Assembly (NCBI RefSeq): GCF_040218065.1
Contig: NZ_JAVJQE010000013.1
Location: 744,001-808,000 of the forward strand
Direction: 5' to 3'
Source: Marivibrio sp040218065
GTDB lineage: Bacteria; Pseudomonadota; Alphaproteobacteria; UBA8366; Aestuariispiraceae
DNA: 64,000 nt
Shown here: piece after piece, positions 41,783 to 51,288 of the stretch
Layout of the letters: each line of letters begins with the position of its first letter
How positions within the stretch are numbered: the stretch's first letter is position 1
The notes under the pieces: generated by a model
Database searches by the model: none
Seen by the model: only the letters and a program-made list of their open reading frames with translations
Told to the model about the DNA's origin: nothing
Made by a program: the position numbers and the translations under genes

Positions 41783-43573
41783 TCAGCCCTGCCGCGCGCC
41801 GTCAATCGGCAGACGGATCTCGAAGCGCGCACCGCCCTGCTCCGCGTCCTTCACCAGCAGGGCGCCCTGATGGCGCACTTCGACGATCGACCGGCACAGC
41901 GCCAGCCCTTGCCCCATCCCGCGCCCGACGTCTTTGGTGGTGAAGAACGGATCGAAGATCTTGGCGCGCAGCTCTTCCGGCACGCCCGGGCCGTCGTCGT
42001 TGACGGCGACGACGACCTCGTCGCCCTCGACCGTCGCTTCGATCACGATAAGGCCCCGCGTCCCACGGCGCTGATCCTCGATCGCATGGGCGGCGTTGAC
42101 GATCAGATTGAGCAACACCTGCGTAACGTCGGAGCTGTTGCAGCGCACGTGCGGCAGGTCCTGGGGCAGACGCTTCTCCAACGCGGCGGCGTATTTCCAT
42201 TGGTTGACGGAGATCGCGACGGCGAGCTCCACCGCCTCGTTCAGCTCGCAATAGGCGAGCTCGGCCCCGCCGGGATGGGCGTAGCGCTTGATCGCCGTGA
42301 CGATGTCGCGGATGCGTCCGACGCCTTGCTTGCATTGGGCGACCGCGGGCAGCACCTCGTCGGCCAGATAGTCGAAATCCATCGCCCGGGCGCGCTCCTC
42401 CAGCGCGGCCGCCTTGACCGGCTCCGCCTCTTGCAGCGCGGCGCGAATGTCTGCGACCAGCGGCATCACGTCGCCGAGACTGTCCTGCAGGAAATCGATG
42501 TTGTCGCCGATATATTGCGCGGGCGTGTTGATCTCGTGCGCAAGCCCGCCGGCCAGGGCGCCCAGCGCCTCCATGCGTCCGCGCTCGAGCAGTTCGCGCT
42601 CGAGCGTCTGCGTGCGCGCCTCCATCGCCTTGCGTTCGGTGACGTCGCGGGTGACGCACAGCAGGCCGCCGGTGGTCTCGAGATAGGTCAGGCTGATTTC
42701 CTGGGGAAACGTGTCGCCGTTTTTCTTCAGCCCTTCGGCCGATCCGGTCCAGGCGCCCTTCGAGAAAACCTCCGCCAAAGGTCCGTCCTGCATGCGCCGG
42801 CGCTCCGCCGGTTCGTAAAGGCGGCTCCATGATTCACCGATCAGCTCCGCCCCGTGCTGATAGCCGAAGACGCGGGCGTGCGCGTCGTTCATGTACACGA
42901 ACTGTCCGACTTCGTCGGTGACGGCGACGCCGTCCGTCGCCTTGTCGAGCGCCGCGCCGAGGATCGCCAACTCCCGTTCGCGGTTGCGTGCGGTCTCGCG
43001 CTCCTCGCGCCGCCGCTCGAGCGTCGTGATCACGATCGCCGCCAGATCCTTCAACCGCGCCAGAAGCTCCTCGGGCACCGGCTCGCGCGGCGTGTAATCG
43101 ATGACGCAGAGCGACCCGAGCGTATGATCGCCGTCCAGCGTGATCGGCGCGCCGGCGTAAAAGCGGATGCCGGGCGCCCCCACCACGAACGGGTTGTCCC
43201 TAAAGATCGGATCGCCGGTCACGTCCGGGACCACCAACGGCTCGCCCGTGGCCGCCACAAATTGGCAGAACGAGATGCAGCGCTTGGACTGAGGCGCTTC
43301 GAAGCCGACGCGCGCCTTGAACCATTGGCGATCGCGATCGATGAAGGTCAGCAGCGCGGTGGGCGCGCCGAACAGCTGCGCCGCCAAGCGAACGACCCGG
43401 TCGTAAGCCTCCTCCGGCTGGGTGTCGAGGATGTCGAGACTCTCGAGCGTGTGCAGACGCTCGGCTTCGTTCTCCGGAACGGGCGCGGTCTCCACGGCCC
43501 CTTCCACCCATCGATCGCCGACCTCTGGCAGTTCGGGTTCGCTTTCGGCGGGCGAGGCGGTTCGATTCGTCAT
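41783..43573 (-). CDS. GAF-PAS sensor histidine kinase (soluble)
   Basis: A 596-residue cytoplasmic kinase with no membrane segment. Residues about 40-190 are a GAF domain (LAAQLFGAPTALLTFIDRDRQWFKA, then CQFVAATGEPLVVPDV), 205-320 a PAS domain (VAVTDEVGQFVYMNDAHARVFGY), then an H-box GLAHEINTPAQYIGDN and HATPase with NLIVNAAHAI (N box), NDDGPGVP and FFTTKDVGRGMGQGLAL. Overlaps the REC-HDOD gene by 4 bases, so kinase and response protein are coexpressed. Input unknown. Confidence 0.93.
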   Translation of the reverse strand: MTNRTASPAESEPELPEVGDRWVEGAVETAPVPENEAERLHTLESLDILDTQPEEAYDRVVRLAAQLFGAPTALLTFIDRDRQWFKARVGFEAPQSKRCISFCQFVAATGEPLVVPDVTGDPIFRDNPFVVGAPGIRFYAGAPITLDGDHTLGSLCVIDYTPREPVPEELLARLKDLAAIVITTLERRREERETARNRERELAILGAALDKATDGVAVTDEVGQFVYMNDAHARVFGYQHGAELIGESWSRLYEPAERRRMQDGPLAEVFSKGAWTGSAEGLKKNGDTFPQEISLTYLETTGGLLCVTRDVTERKAMEARTQTLERELLERGRMEALGALAGGLAHEINTPAQYIGDNIDFLQDSLGDVMPLVADIRAALQEAEPVKAAALEERARAMDFDYLADEVLPAVAQCKQGVGRIRDIVTAIKRYAHPGGAELAYCELNEAVELAVAISVNQWKYAAALEKRLPQDLPHVRCNSSDVTQVLLNLIVNAAHAIEDQRRGTRGLIVIEATVEGDEVVVAVNDDGPGVPEELRAKIFDPFFTTKDVGRGMGQGLALCRSIVEVRHQGALLVKDAEQGGARFEIRLPIDGARQG

Positions 43574-44820
43574 GCGAGGCCGCGCTCCTCATCTGGCGCC
43601 GCGCTCGCCGCTTGGCGCGCGGCGGCTTCGGCCAACGGGGTGAGGCCGAGCCGCTCAAGATACGCCCGGTCGAGCCCTTCGCCCAGCGCCGAAAGCGGCT
43701 CGGCCTCGCACGGAGCCGTCGCGCAGGCCCCGTCCCGGGTCGCGCGGGCGGCGGCCAGTGCGAGGTGGGCGAGGCCGACGGCCCGCAAGTCGGGCGCGTC
43801 GTTCGCGCCGGGGTCGTCGACGCCCAGAACGCCCTCCACCAGAACGTCCGGCAATCCCCAGAGCGCCAGCAGCAAGGCGCCGAACGCGCCGACGGACGTT
43901 CCCAGAAGCGCGGAGAGCGCGAGCGGGCGCGGCGCGCCGTCGCGTTCGGCGCGGGCCAGGGCCTCGCTCACCGCGTTCGGCGGCATGGCGGCGCAGGCGG
44001 CCGCGTAGCCGACGCCGGACAGGATGACGATGGTCGAGGCCGTCTCGCAATCCTGCGCCGACAGCTCGGGCGCTTTGCTCCAAGCCCCGATCAGGCTCTG
44101 CGCGCAGGCCACGACGGCCTGCTCGTCCGCGAGGCCGGCGCGCGCCGCAAGGCCGCGCGGCAGCCGGCTCTCCACCGCATCCTCGGCCGCGAGAGCCTTA
44201 AGCGTGACGACGCCCAGCAGATCCACCGCGCGCTCCACGGTGGAGACCGGCGAGCGCGCGGCGACGACGCCGCTGTTCGCGGCGTGCAGCAGCTTGACGC
44301 AAAGACTGTCGCTCCGCTTGACGACGGCGACCAGCGCGTTCTTGTGAAAGGACGGTCGCGCCAGCACGTCCAAGAGCGCCGTGTAGACCGGCCCAGGTCC
44401 CGACAGATCGCCCGCAGCCGCAAGCAGCAGCGGCTCCTTGTCGACCGGAAGGCGCCGGCGGAGCGCGACCGCCCGCTCGATCACCGCGATCAACGTCTCC
44501 TTCGGGCAAGGTTTCGCGAGATACTGATGGGCCGCGCCGAGGGCGCGGATCATCGCCGAGTCCTCCGCATGACCGGACAAAACGATGCGCACCGCCGCCG
44601 GCCAGCGCCGCCGGACGACGTGCAGCAAGGTAGCCCCGTCGGCGTCCGGCATGCGCATGTCGCTGACCACCACGTCGGCGGGCGTCTCCTCAAGCATGGC
44701 CAGCGCCTCTTTCGCCCCCGGGGCGAAGCGCATGCGCCAAACCCCGCGTTGGCCGTGCAGCATGCGCGCCAGCCCCCGCAGAACGTTCTCTTCGTCATCC
44801 ACAAAAAGTATGTCGATCAA
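43570..44820 (-). CDS. Response regulator with HDOD output domain
   Basis: A 416-residue protein: receiver domain at 1-120 (ILFVDDEENVLRG acidic pair, VVVSDMRMPDADG phospho-Asp, IVLSGHAE, YLAKPCPKE) and HDOD domain from about 150 (SFHKNALVAVVKRSDSLCVKLLHAANSG, VERAVDLLGVVTLKALA). HDOD domains are degenerate HD folds used in signalling, often with cyclic-di-GMP or motility. It is the probable partner of the GAF-PAS kinase, whose gene overlaps it by 4 bases. It is divergent from the REC-LuxR gene with 115 bases between. Confidence 0.92.
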   Translation of the reverse strand: MIDILFVDDEENVLRGLARMLHGQRGVWRMRFAPGAKEALAMLEETPADVVVSDMRMPDADGATLLHVVRRRWPAAVRIVLSGHAEDSAMIRALGAAHQYLAKPCPKETLIAVIERAVALRRRLPVDKEPLLLAAAGDLSGPGPVYTALLDVLARPSFHKNALVAVVKRSDSLCVKLLHAANSGVVAARSPVSTVERAVDLLGVVTLKALAAEDAVESRLPRGLAARAGLADEQAVVACAQSLIGAWSKAPELSAQDCETASTIVILSGVGYAAACAAMPPNAVSEALARAERDGAPRPLALSALLGTSVGAFGALLLALWGLPDVLVEGVLGVDDPGANDAPDLRAVGLAHLALAAARATRDGACATAPCEAEPLSALGEGLDRAYLERLGLTPLAEAAARQAASAAPDEERGLA

Positions 44821-44935
44821 ATCCCGCCCCCGAGCGCCCGAAAACGCGCGACGCGCGGCCTCCGCGCTTTCGCGGGGCGCACGCCTTCGTTAGTCTGCCA
44901 TTCTGGCATAGCGCAAAAATGCGGGCGAAAGGTTA

Positions 44936-45892
44936 ATGAGCGATCCGCCCACCGTTCTATTCGTTGACGACGAGCCGGCGGTTCACGAGGCGCTGGCTCG
45001 AAATCTCCGTCGCCGCCAGATATCGTGGACTCCCGCCTTCCAGCAGGACCCGCGCGCCGCCTTGGCGCAGGCGACGCGCTCGCCGCCTGCGGTGGCCGTC
45101 CTGGACCTGCTGATGCCCGAGCTCGACGGGCTGGCGCTGGCGGAGAAGATGCGCGCGGCCGGCGTCGATTGTCCGATTCTCATCCTCTCAGGCTGCAACG
45201 ATTTCGCCGCCGCACAGGCCGCGATCAACCGGGCCAAGGCGTTTCGCTATTATGTGAAGCCCTGCCCGACCGACGATCTCATCGCGGGGGTGGAGGAGGC
45301 GCTGGCGCAAAGCCGCCCGGCAGGCCAGGGGACCGCCGGCGTCGGGGACCAGGCGTTGGACCGCTTGGCGGTCGGCGTGGTCGTCATCGACCAGGGCGGC
45401 GCGGTCGTCTTCGCAAACCAACGCGGCGGCGCGTTGCTGGCCGCACGCGACGGGTTGATGCTGGATTCGGCCGGCGTCTGCCGGGCCGAACGTCGCGCCG
45501 ATTCGGAGGCTTTGGCGGCGGCCCGGCGCGAGGCTGTCGCGCAGCAGGAGAGCGTCGCATTGTCGATCGAACGGACCGAGGCGGCGACGCCGCTCCGGCT
45601 CGTCCTGATGCCGTTCGACGAGGCGGGCCGTATTTTGCTTTTCGTCACCGATCCGGACGCGCCGGCGCCGCTGTCGCCCGAGTTGATCGCCCAGATGTTC
45701 GGGCTGACGCCCTCGGAGGCGCGCTTGACCGCGGCGCTGGCGGGGGGGCTTGACCTGACTGAGGCGGCCGAGGCTTGCAGCGTGACGAAGACCACGGCGC
45801 GCAGCTACCTGAAACAGATCTTCATGAAGGTCGGCGTCAGCCGCCAAGCCGAGTTGGTCCAAGCGGTGCTGAGCGCGGCGGCCGCGCGTTAG
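44936..45892 (+). CDS. Response regulator with REC, PAS-like and LuxR-type HTH domains
   Basis: A 318-residue transcription regulator. Receiver domain 1-120 (VLFVDDEPAVHEAL, VAVLDLLMPELDG, LILSGCND, YYVKPCPTDD), a middle PAS-like domain (about 140-230; VGVVVIDQGGAVVFANQRG), and a LuxR-type HTH at the C-terminus (FGLTPSEARLTAALAGGLDLTEAAE, SVTKTTARSYLKQIFMKVGVSRQAEL). The receiver resembles that of the neighbouring REC-HDOD protein, consistent with duplication and shared phosphorylation. Divergent to the HDOD-kinase operon and probably its regulator. Confidence 0.9.
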   Translation: MSDPPTVLFVDDEPAVHEALARNLRRRQISWTPAFQQDPRAALAQATRSPPAVAVLDLLMPELDGLALAEKMRAAGVDCPILILSGCNDFAAAQAAINRAKAFRYYVKPCPTDDLIAGVEEALAQSRPAGQGTAGVGDQALDRLAVGVVVIDQGGAVVFANQRGGALLAARDGLMLDSAGVCRAERRADSEALAAARREAVAQQESVALSIERTEAATPLRLVLMPFDEAGRILLFVTDPDAPAPLSPELIAQMFGLTPSEARLTAALAGGLDLTEAAEACSVTKTTARSYLKQIFMKVGVSRQAELVQAVLSAAAAR

Positions 45893-45893
45893 G

Positions 45894-46424
45894 TCAGGCC
45901 GCCGCGCGCGCGACGCCGATGTCGACGAGGCCCCTACGCTCGGCGCGCCGCCGGATCAGCCAGTCGCCCGCCTCTTTGGCCAAGGCGCACAGAGCGTCCG
46001 CGGTGTCCGGGGCCAAAGGCGCGCCCGGCCTCTCGTCGAACAGACACAGCGCGCCGACGACCGCTGCGCGCTCGTCGAACAGCGGCGCGCCGGCCAGAAA
46101 CCGAAGAGCGGCGCGTGGGCGCACCGTTGTCCGCGACACCGACGCTGAGGCGATCGCGACATCCGGCACGACCAGCGCCCGTCGCGCTTCGGCAAGCCGC
46201 GTCATAAACGGCGCGGCCTCGCGGACGCGGGCCTCGGCCCGTCCCGCCGCCGCGACGATCCACGGGCGCTCGCCGACCGTCGTCAGGGCCAGCGCGGCGC
46301 TAACGCCCGGGACGAGCCGCACCGCCCGTCGCGCAAACGCGTCAGCGCCGTCGGCGGATGCGCCGAGTAGGCCGTATTCCCAAATTTGCGCCAACGAGCT
46401 CGCGTCGTGGAGGTCAATCTGCAC
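45894..46424 (-). CDS. Stand-alone GAF-domain protein
   Basis: A 176-residue protein whose middle (about 25-155) reads as a GAF domain: AALALTTVGERPWIVAAAG, RRALVVPDVA, RFLAGAPLFDERAAVVGALCLFD. It resembles the GAF domain of the nearby kinase in its phrasing (LGSLCVID there, VGALCLFD here). The gene ends 1 base past the REC-LuxR stop, converging. No output domain, so it may bind a ligand and modulate the kinase or regulator. Confidence 0.75.
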   Translation of the reverse strand: MQIDLHDASSLAQIWEYGLLGASADGADAFARRAVRLVPGVSAALALTTVGERPWIVAAAGRAEARVREAAPFMTRLAEARRALVVPDVAIASASVSRTTVRPRAALRFLAGAPLFDERAAVVGALCLFDERPGAPLAPDTADALCALAKEAGDWLIRRRAERRGLVDIGVARAAA

Positions 46425-46451
46425 AGTCGTTCTCCTTCGCGCGCGGCGCCC

Positions 46452-47024
46452 TTACGCCGCGAGGTCCAATTGGCTTCCCAAGGGTCTGATCGCGCTCGCG
46501 CCGCTCGCTGCGCGCGCGGGCTCCGAGGCGCCGGCCGGCGCCGTCCCGTCCGACAGCGCGGCGACCGTCGCGCGCCCGATCGCGGGGCCGGCGAGAGCGC
46601 CTCCTCCGTCAGACCCGCCGGCGGGCTGATCGACGGAGCCGCCCGCCGCCGACTGATCGACGGCCTCGGACCGGTCCGCACGCGCGGGGGTCGCTCCGCC
46701 GTCGCCCCCGCCGTAGGCGCGCCGGGCTTGCAGCGCCTGGCTTGCGACGTCCTGCAGAGCTTGAGCGCCGGGGGGCGTCTGCGCGCTCGGCCGCCGCTGC
46801 TGCGCGCCGGCGGCCAGAGCGGTTTCAGCGGCCAAGCCCTGACGCAGCGGCTCGAAGATCAGGGCGGGCGTGTCTTCGACAAAGCCGGGCCGGCGCTTCT
46901 TGGCGAGTTGAACGTCGAACTGGTCGTCCGCCGGAGGGGCGAGTCGCCCCGCCTCGACCGGGGCGGCGCTTCGCGCGATGGGAGAGGCCGCCGTATAGCC
47001 GGCGGCGATTTCCGAAAGGCTCAT
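46452..47024 (-). CDS. Low-complexity hypothetical protein (190 aa)
   Basis: I do not recognise a family. The protein is Ala/Gly/Ser-rich and probably disordered. The N-terminal 75 residues look more ordered (FDVQLAKKRRPGFVEDTPALIFEPLRQ), and the rest contains short repeats such as VDQSAAGG and VDQPAGGS. No signal peptide or cysteine. GGAG lies 11 bases before the ATG. It is 27 bases upstream of the GAF gene in the same orientation, so they may be cotranscribed. The composition fits this genome's GC bias, so a real gene is likely but not certain. Confidence 0.5.
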   Translation of the reverse strand: MSLSEIAAGYTAASPIARSAAPVEAGRLAPPADDQFDVQLAKKRRPGFVEDTPALIFEPLRQGLAAETALAAGAQQRRPSAQTPPGAQALQDVASQALQARRAYGGGDGGATPARADRSEAVDQSAAGGSVDQPAGGSDGGGALAGPAIGRATVAALSDGTAPAGASEPARAASGASAIRPLGSQLDLAA

Positions 47025-47086
47025 GGTCGCAGGTCTCCAAGATCGGCGGCGCGCTGACGCTCGCGGACACGGATATGCGCCGAAAC

Positions 47087-47126
47087 GAAAACGCCCGCCC
47101 CCCGCATTTGGGGGGGCGGGCGTTTT
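47087..47126 (-). terminator. Strong bidirectional-looking terminator after putA
   Basis: Sixteen-base arms AAAACGCCCGCCCCCC (47088-47103) and its complement (47111-47126) with a 7-base loop. On the minus strand the stem ends in TTTT, 25 bases after the putA stop codon. It also has T's on the plus strand. Confidence 0.9.
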
Positions 47127-47150
47127 TCACGCGCCGATCCGGCGATGGAT

Positions 47151-50100
47151 CTACTGTTCGCCGGGGAGCGAGCGACCGCCGCCCTCCTCCATCGACAGCA
47201 GCGACGCATTGCCGCCGGAGGCGGTCGTATCGATGCTGAGCGAGCGTTCGTGCACGAAGCGATGGAGGTAGTGCGGACCGCCCGCCAGCGGCAGGCCGAG
47301 GCCTGCTTCTTCGCCCGGCGCTTCCGTCGGGCTTTCGCGGAACAAGATCAGCGGCCGGATCGGACCGTCGCCCTCGGCCAAAGCGGCGTTGATCGCGCAG
47401 GCCGCGTCAAACGGCCCCGCGAAGGCGACCGCCTCCACCTGACCGGCCGCGGCGAGGTCGGTCAGCGCGCGATCCTTTCCAGCCGCCACCGCAATCGCCG
47501 CAGATTTCGGCGCGCCGGCCTTCTGGAAAAGCGCCGCAACGGCTTCCGCCACCCCGTCGGTCGGGTGCCAGATCAGCGCCGCATTGCCGGCCGCAAGCGC
47601 CGCGCCGGCTTGCGCGATCAGCGCGCTGACCGCCCGCGGCCCCTCGCCCGCCAGACAGGCCACCGGGCCGCGCGGCCAGAGGTCCATCTCGTTGCGCTCG
47701 CCGGTCGGGCCGGGCAACGCCATCGGCTCGGCGAACTCGGCCGTCACCTGCGCGGCGTAGGCGCGCAGGAAGCCGGCGGCGCGCGTCAGTTCCGCTTCGC
47801 TCGCGCCGGCGAGCGCCTTGACGGCGCCGCCGTTCTTCTCGAGCGCATCGGCGGCGTCCTCAAGCGTCTCCGCGCGGTCTTCAACCTCTTCCAGCCACTC
47901 GCCGCCCTCGCGTTGGAGCAGCGTCATCGCCGCCTTCAGGCCGTCCGCGGAGACGAGCTTGGCGGAGGGATCGAGGCCCCCTTCCCAACCGCCGTCGGAC
48001 GCTTCGCCCCCGCCGTTCACCTCAGCCGAGAAGCGGTGCAGATAGTGCGGCCCGCCCGCTTTCGGGCCGGTGCCGGAGAGCCCCTGACCGCCGAACGGCT
48101 GCACGCCGACGATGGCGCCGATCTGGTTGCGGTTGACGTAGGTGTTGCCGACCCGCGCCTTGGCGAAGATCTGACGCCAGGTCTCGTCGATGCGCGTGTG
48201 GACCCCGAGCGTCAGCCCGTAGCCGGTCGCGTTGATCGCGTCCACGACCTTGTCCAGCTTGTCGGCCTTGTAGCGCACCACGTGCAGGATCGGGCCGAAG
48301 ACCTCGCGCTGCAGGACGGAGATATCGTCGATCTCGAAGGCGGCCGGCGGGACGAAGCTGCCGGCGTCCGTCCCGGCGCCCAGGCGGGCGCGCTTGATCT
48401 CATTGCCCTCGCCGATCATGCGCTTGATATGGCTGTTCAGCATCGACTGGGCTTCCTCGTCGATCACCGGGCCGATATCGGTGGACACGAAGGCCGGGTC
48501 GCTGATCGTCAGCTCCTCCATCGCGCCGGCGATCATCTCCATCGTGCGCTTGGCCACGTCGTCCTGGACGTAGAGCACGCGCAGGGCCGAACAGCGCTGG
48601 CCCGCGCTCTGGAAGGCGGAGATCACAACGTCGCGGGTGACCTGTTCGGTGAGCGCGGTGGAATCCACGATCATCGCATTCTGCCCGCCCGTCTCGGCGA
48701 TCAGCGGCGGCGTTTCGCCCGGGCGTTTGGCCAGCGTTCGGTTGATCAGCTTCGCCACCTCGGTCGAGCCGGTGAAACAGACGCCGGTCACGCGCGGATC
48801 CTGCACCAGCGCGCCGCCGACCCGCGCGCCGTCTCCGGGCAGCAGGTGCAGCACCTCGCCCGGCACGCCCGCGCGGTGCAGCAGGCGCACGGCTTCGGCC
48901 GCGATCAGGGGCGTCTGTTCCGCCGGCTTGGCGATGACGGCGTTGCCGGCGACCAGCGCCGCCGTCACTTGGCCGTTGAAGATGGCGAAGGGGAAGTTCC
49001 AGGGGCTGATGCAGGTGAAGACCCCGCCGCCCTTCAGCGCCAAGTCCCCGCCCTGCCCGTCCGGGGCGCGCAGACGCACGCCCTTGGCCAGATCGGTCCG
49101 GGCGCGTTGGGCGTAGTAGCGGCAGAAATCGATCGCCTCGCGAATCTCGGCGACCGCGTCGTTCATCGTCTTGCCGGCCTCCACGACGCACAAGCCCATC
49201 AGGCGCGCCATGTCCTGTTCCATCAGATCGGCGGCCGCCTCAAGACAGGCTGCGCGCTCTTCGGCCGGCCGGGCGGCCCATTCGGGCGCGGCCTTCGCCG
49301 CCGTGTCGAGCGCCTTTTCGATCTGCTCCGGCGTGGCTTCGCTGGTCTCGCCGATGGCGCGCGAATGGTTCTGCGGCGCGACGACCTGCTTGTCGTCCTG
49401 CCCGTCGGCCTCCTGGCCGGCGACGATCGGCCGGGCGCGATGGCTTTCCTCAGCCACCGGCGTCATCGCCTCGCGCAGGCGGTCGAGCACTGTGAGATCG
49501 CTCAAATCGACGCCCATCGCGTTCGGGCGGTCGGATCCGTAGATGTCGACCGGCAGCGGGATGCGCGGGTGCGGCTTGCGGCGATAGGCGGCGACGGTCT
49601 TGATCGGATCGGCGATGATCTCCTCGACCGGCGTCTGCACATCCTGCATGCGGTTCACAAAGGAGCTGTTGGCCCCGTTCTCCAACAGGCGGCGCACCAG
49701 ATAGGCCAGCAGATCCTCGTGCTGGCCGACCGGCGCGTAGATCCGGCAGCCGGCCCCGACCTCGTCGGTCTCGACGACCTGCTCGTAGAGCTCCTCGCCC
49801 ATGCCGTGCAGGCGCTGGAATTCGAAGTCGCGGCTGTTGCCCGCGAACTCCAGCACGGCGGCGATCGAATGCGCGTTGTGCGTGGCGAGCTGCGGGAAGA
49901 AAGCGTCGGTGTTGGCGAACAGCTTGCGCGCGCAGGCGAGATAAGAGACGTCGGTGTTGGCCTTGCGCGTGAAGACCGGATAGCCCTCGACGCCCATCTC
50001 CTGGGCGCGCTTGATCTCCATGTCCCAGTAGGCGCCTTTCACCAGGCGCACCATGAAGCGCCGACCGTGGCGCGCCGCCATGTCGGCGAGATAATCGAGC

Positions 50101-51113
50101 ACGAAGGGCGCGCGCTTCTGATAGGCCTGAACCACAACCCCGAAGCCCTGCCAGTCCTTCAGCTCCGGATCCTCCGAGATCGCCTCGATGCAATCGAGCG
50201 AGATGTCGAGGCGGTCGGCCTCTTCCGCGTCGATGTTGAGGCCGATGTCGTATTTCGCGGCGTCCTTGCAGAGCGCCCGCAAGCGCGGGACCAGCTCGTC
50301 CATCACGCGGCCGTAATGGCCGACCTCGTAGCGCGGATGCAGCGCCGACAGCTTGACCGAAATGCCCGGTCCCTTGATCGGCCCGCGGCCTTTGGCGCGC
50401 TCGCCGATCTTCTCGATCGCCTCCTTGTAGGAGCGATAGTAGCGCTTGGCGTCCTCCATCGTGCGCGCCGCCTCGCCCAGCATGTCGTAGCTGTAGCTGT
50501 AGCCGCGCTCCTCAAAGCTTTCCGCACGGTTCAGCGCCTCGTCGATGGTGCGGCCCATGACGAACTGGCGGCCCATGATGCGCATCGCCTGATTGACGCT
50601 CTCGCGCACCACCGGCTCGCCCAGGCGCGCCACCAACCGGCGCATTACGGCGTCCGGCGAACGCCCCTTGTAGCCGTGCATGCCGACGACCTTGCCGGTC
50701 ATCATCAGCGCCCAGGTCGACGCGTTGACGAACAGCGAGGAGGAATGGCCGAGATGCTTCTTCCAATCGGCCGTGCCCAGTTTGTCGCGGATCAGCCGCT
50801 CGCGCGTGTCGTCGTCGGGGATGCGCAAAAGCGCCTCCGCGACGCACATCAGCAGCACCCCCTCCTGCGTCGACAGGCCGTATTCGTGCAGGAAGGCGTC
50901 GATTCCACCCTGGTGCGCGGTCTCCGCCCGCACGCTCTCGACCAGCTTGGCCGCATAGTTGTCGATATTGGTGCGCGCCTGCTCGGCGAGGTCGAGCTGG
51001 GCCAGCAGCGCCTCCACGCAGTCCGTCTCGTCCGCCCGATAGTGACGGTCGATCGCCTGACGCAGGTCGCTGCGCGCGGCCAGCGGCTGCTTGAACACCA
51101 TCGATGCGGCCAT
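47151..51113 (-). CDS. putA: Bifunctional proline dehydrogenase/L-glutamate gamma-semialdehyde dehydrogenase PutA
   Basis: A 1320-residue enzyme that oxidises proline to glutamate in two steps at the inner membrane face. The FAD-binding PRODH barrel (about 130-470) includes RFMVRLVKGAYWDMEIKRAQ and TRKANTDVSYLACARKL. The aldehyde dehydrogenase domain (about 540-1000) has FTCISPWNFPFAIF, LIAETGGQNAMIVDS and SAGQRCSALRVL. A C-terminal ALDH-like domain ends with AGGPHYLHRFVHERSLSIDTT. The N-terminus (MAASMVFKQPLAARSDLR) has no ribbon-helix-helix, so it does not repress its own gene as in E. coli. Start at 51113 has GGGAG seven bases upstream. Confidence 0.97.
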   Translation of the reverse strand: MAASMVFKQPLAARSDLRQAIDRHYRADETDCVEALLAQLDLAEQARTNIDNYAAKLVESVRAETAHQGGIDAFLHEYGLSTQEGVLLMCVAEALLRIPDDDTRERLIRDKLGTADWKKHLGHSSSLFVNASTWALMMTGKVVGMHGYKGRSPDAVMRRLVARLGEPVVRESVNQAMRIMGRQFVMGRTIDEALNRAESFEERGYSYSYDMLGEAARTMEDAKRYYRSYKEAIEKIGERAKGRGPIKGPGISVKLSALHPRYEVGHYGRVMDELVPRLRALCKDAAKYDIGLNIDAEEADRLDISLDCIEAISEDPELKDWQGFGVVVQAYQKRAPFVLDYLADMAARHGRRFMVRLVKGAYWDMEIKRAQEMGVEGYPVFTRKANTDVSYLACARKLFANTDAFFPQLATHNAHSIAAVLEFAGNSRDFEFQRLHGMGEELYEQVVETDEVGAGCRIYAPVGQHEDLLAYLVRRLLENGANSSFVNRMQDVQTPVEEIIADPIKTVAAYRRKPHPRIPLPVDIYGSDRPNAMGVDLSDLTVLDRLREAMTPVAEESHRARPIVAGQEADGQDDKQVVAPQNHSRAIGETSEATPEQIEKALDTAAKAAPEWAARPAEERAACLEAAADLMEQDMARLMGLCVVEAGKTMNDAVAEIREAIDFCRYYAQRARTDLAKGVRLRAPDGQGGDLALKGGGVFTCISPWNFPFAIFNGQVTAALVAGNAVIAKPAEQTPLIAAEAVRLLHRAGVPGEVLHLLPGDGARVGGALVQDPRVTGVCFTGSTEVAKLINRTLAKRPGETPPLIAETGGQNAMIVDSTALTEQVTRDVVISAFQSAGQRCSALRVLYVQDDVAKRTMEMIAGAMEELTISDPAFVSTDIGPVIDEEAQSMLNSHIKRMIGEGNEIKRARLGAGTDAGSFVPPAAFEIDDISVLQREVFGPILHVVRYKADKLDKVVDAINATGYGLTLGVHTRIDETWRQIFAKARVGNTYVNRNQIGAIVGVQPFGGQGLSGTGPKAGGPHYLHRFSAEVNGGGEASDGGWEGGLDPSAKLVSADGLKAAMTLLQREGGEWLEEVEDRAETLEDAADALEKNGGAVKALAGASEAELTRAAGFLRAYAAQVTAEFAEPMALPGPTGERNEMDLWPRGPVACLAGEGPRAVSALIAQAGAALAAGNAALIWHPTDGVAEAVAALFQKAGAPKSAAIAVAAGKDRALTDLAAAGQVEAVAFAGPFDAACAINAALAEGDGPIRPLILFRESPTEAPGEEAGLGLPLAGGPHYLHRFVHERSLSIDTTASGGNASLLSMEEGGGRSLPGEQ

Positions 51114-51238
51114 GTTTTTCTCCCTGCCTGGTCGTGCTTCGTGCGACGCCGTTTCGCGCCCGCCGGCGCTTTTCAGGCCGGCCGCCCCGCTTCGCGCCAT
51201 CTGCATTCACACTTAACGCGCCCGGCGGGAGTTGACCA

Positions 51239-51264
51239 GGGAAGCGGCCGAAAAGCCGCTTCCC
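51239..51264 (-). other. Hairpin between putP and putA
   Basis: Perfect 10-base arms GGGAAGCGGC (51239-51248) and GCCGCTTCCC (51255-51264), six-base loop, 24 bases after the putP stop. No T run. It may separate or tune the putP and putA transcripts. Confidence 0.5.
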
Positions 51265-51288
51265 CGGCGTCCCCATTCCTGGGCTGCG

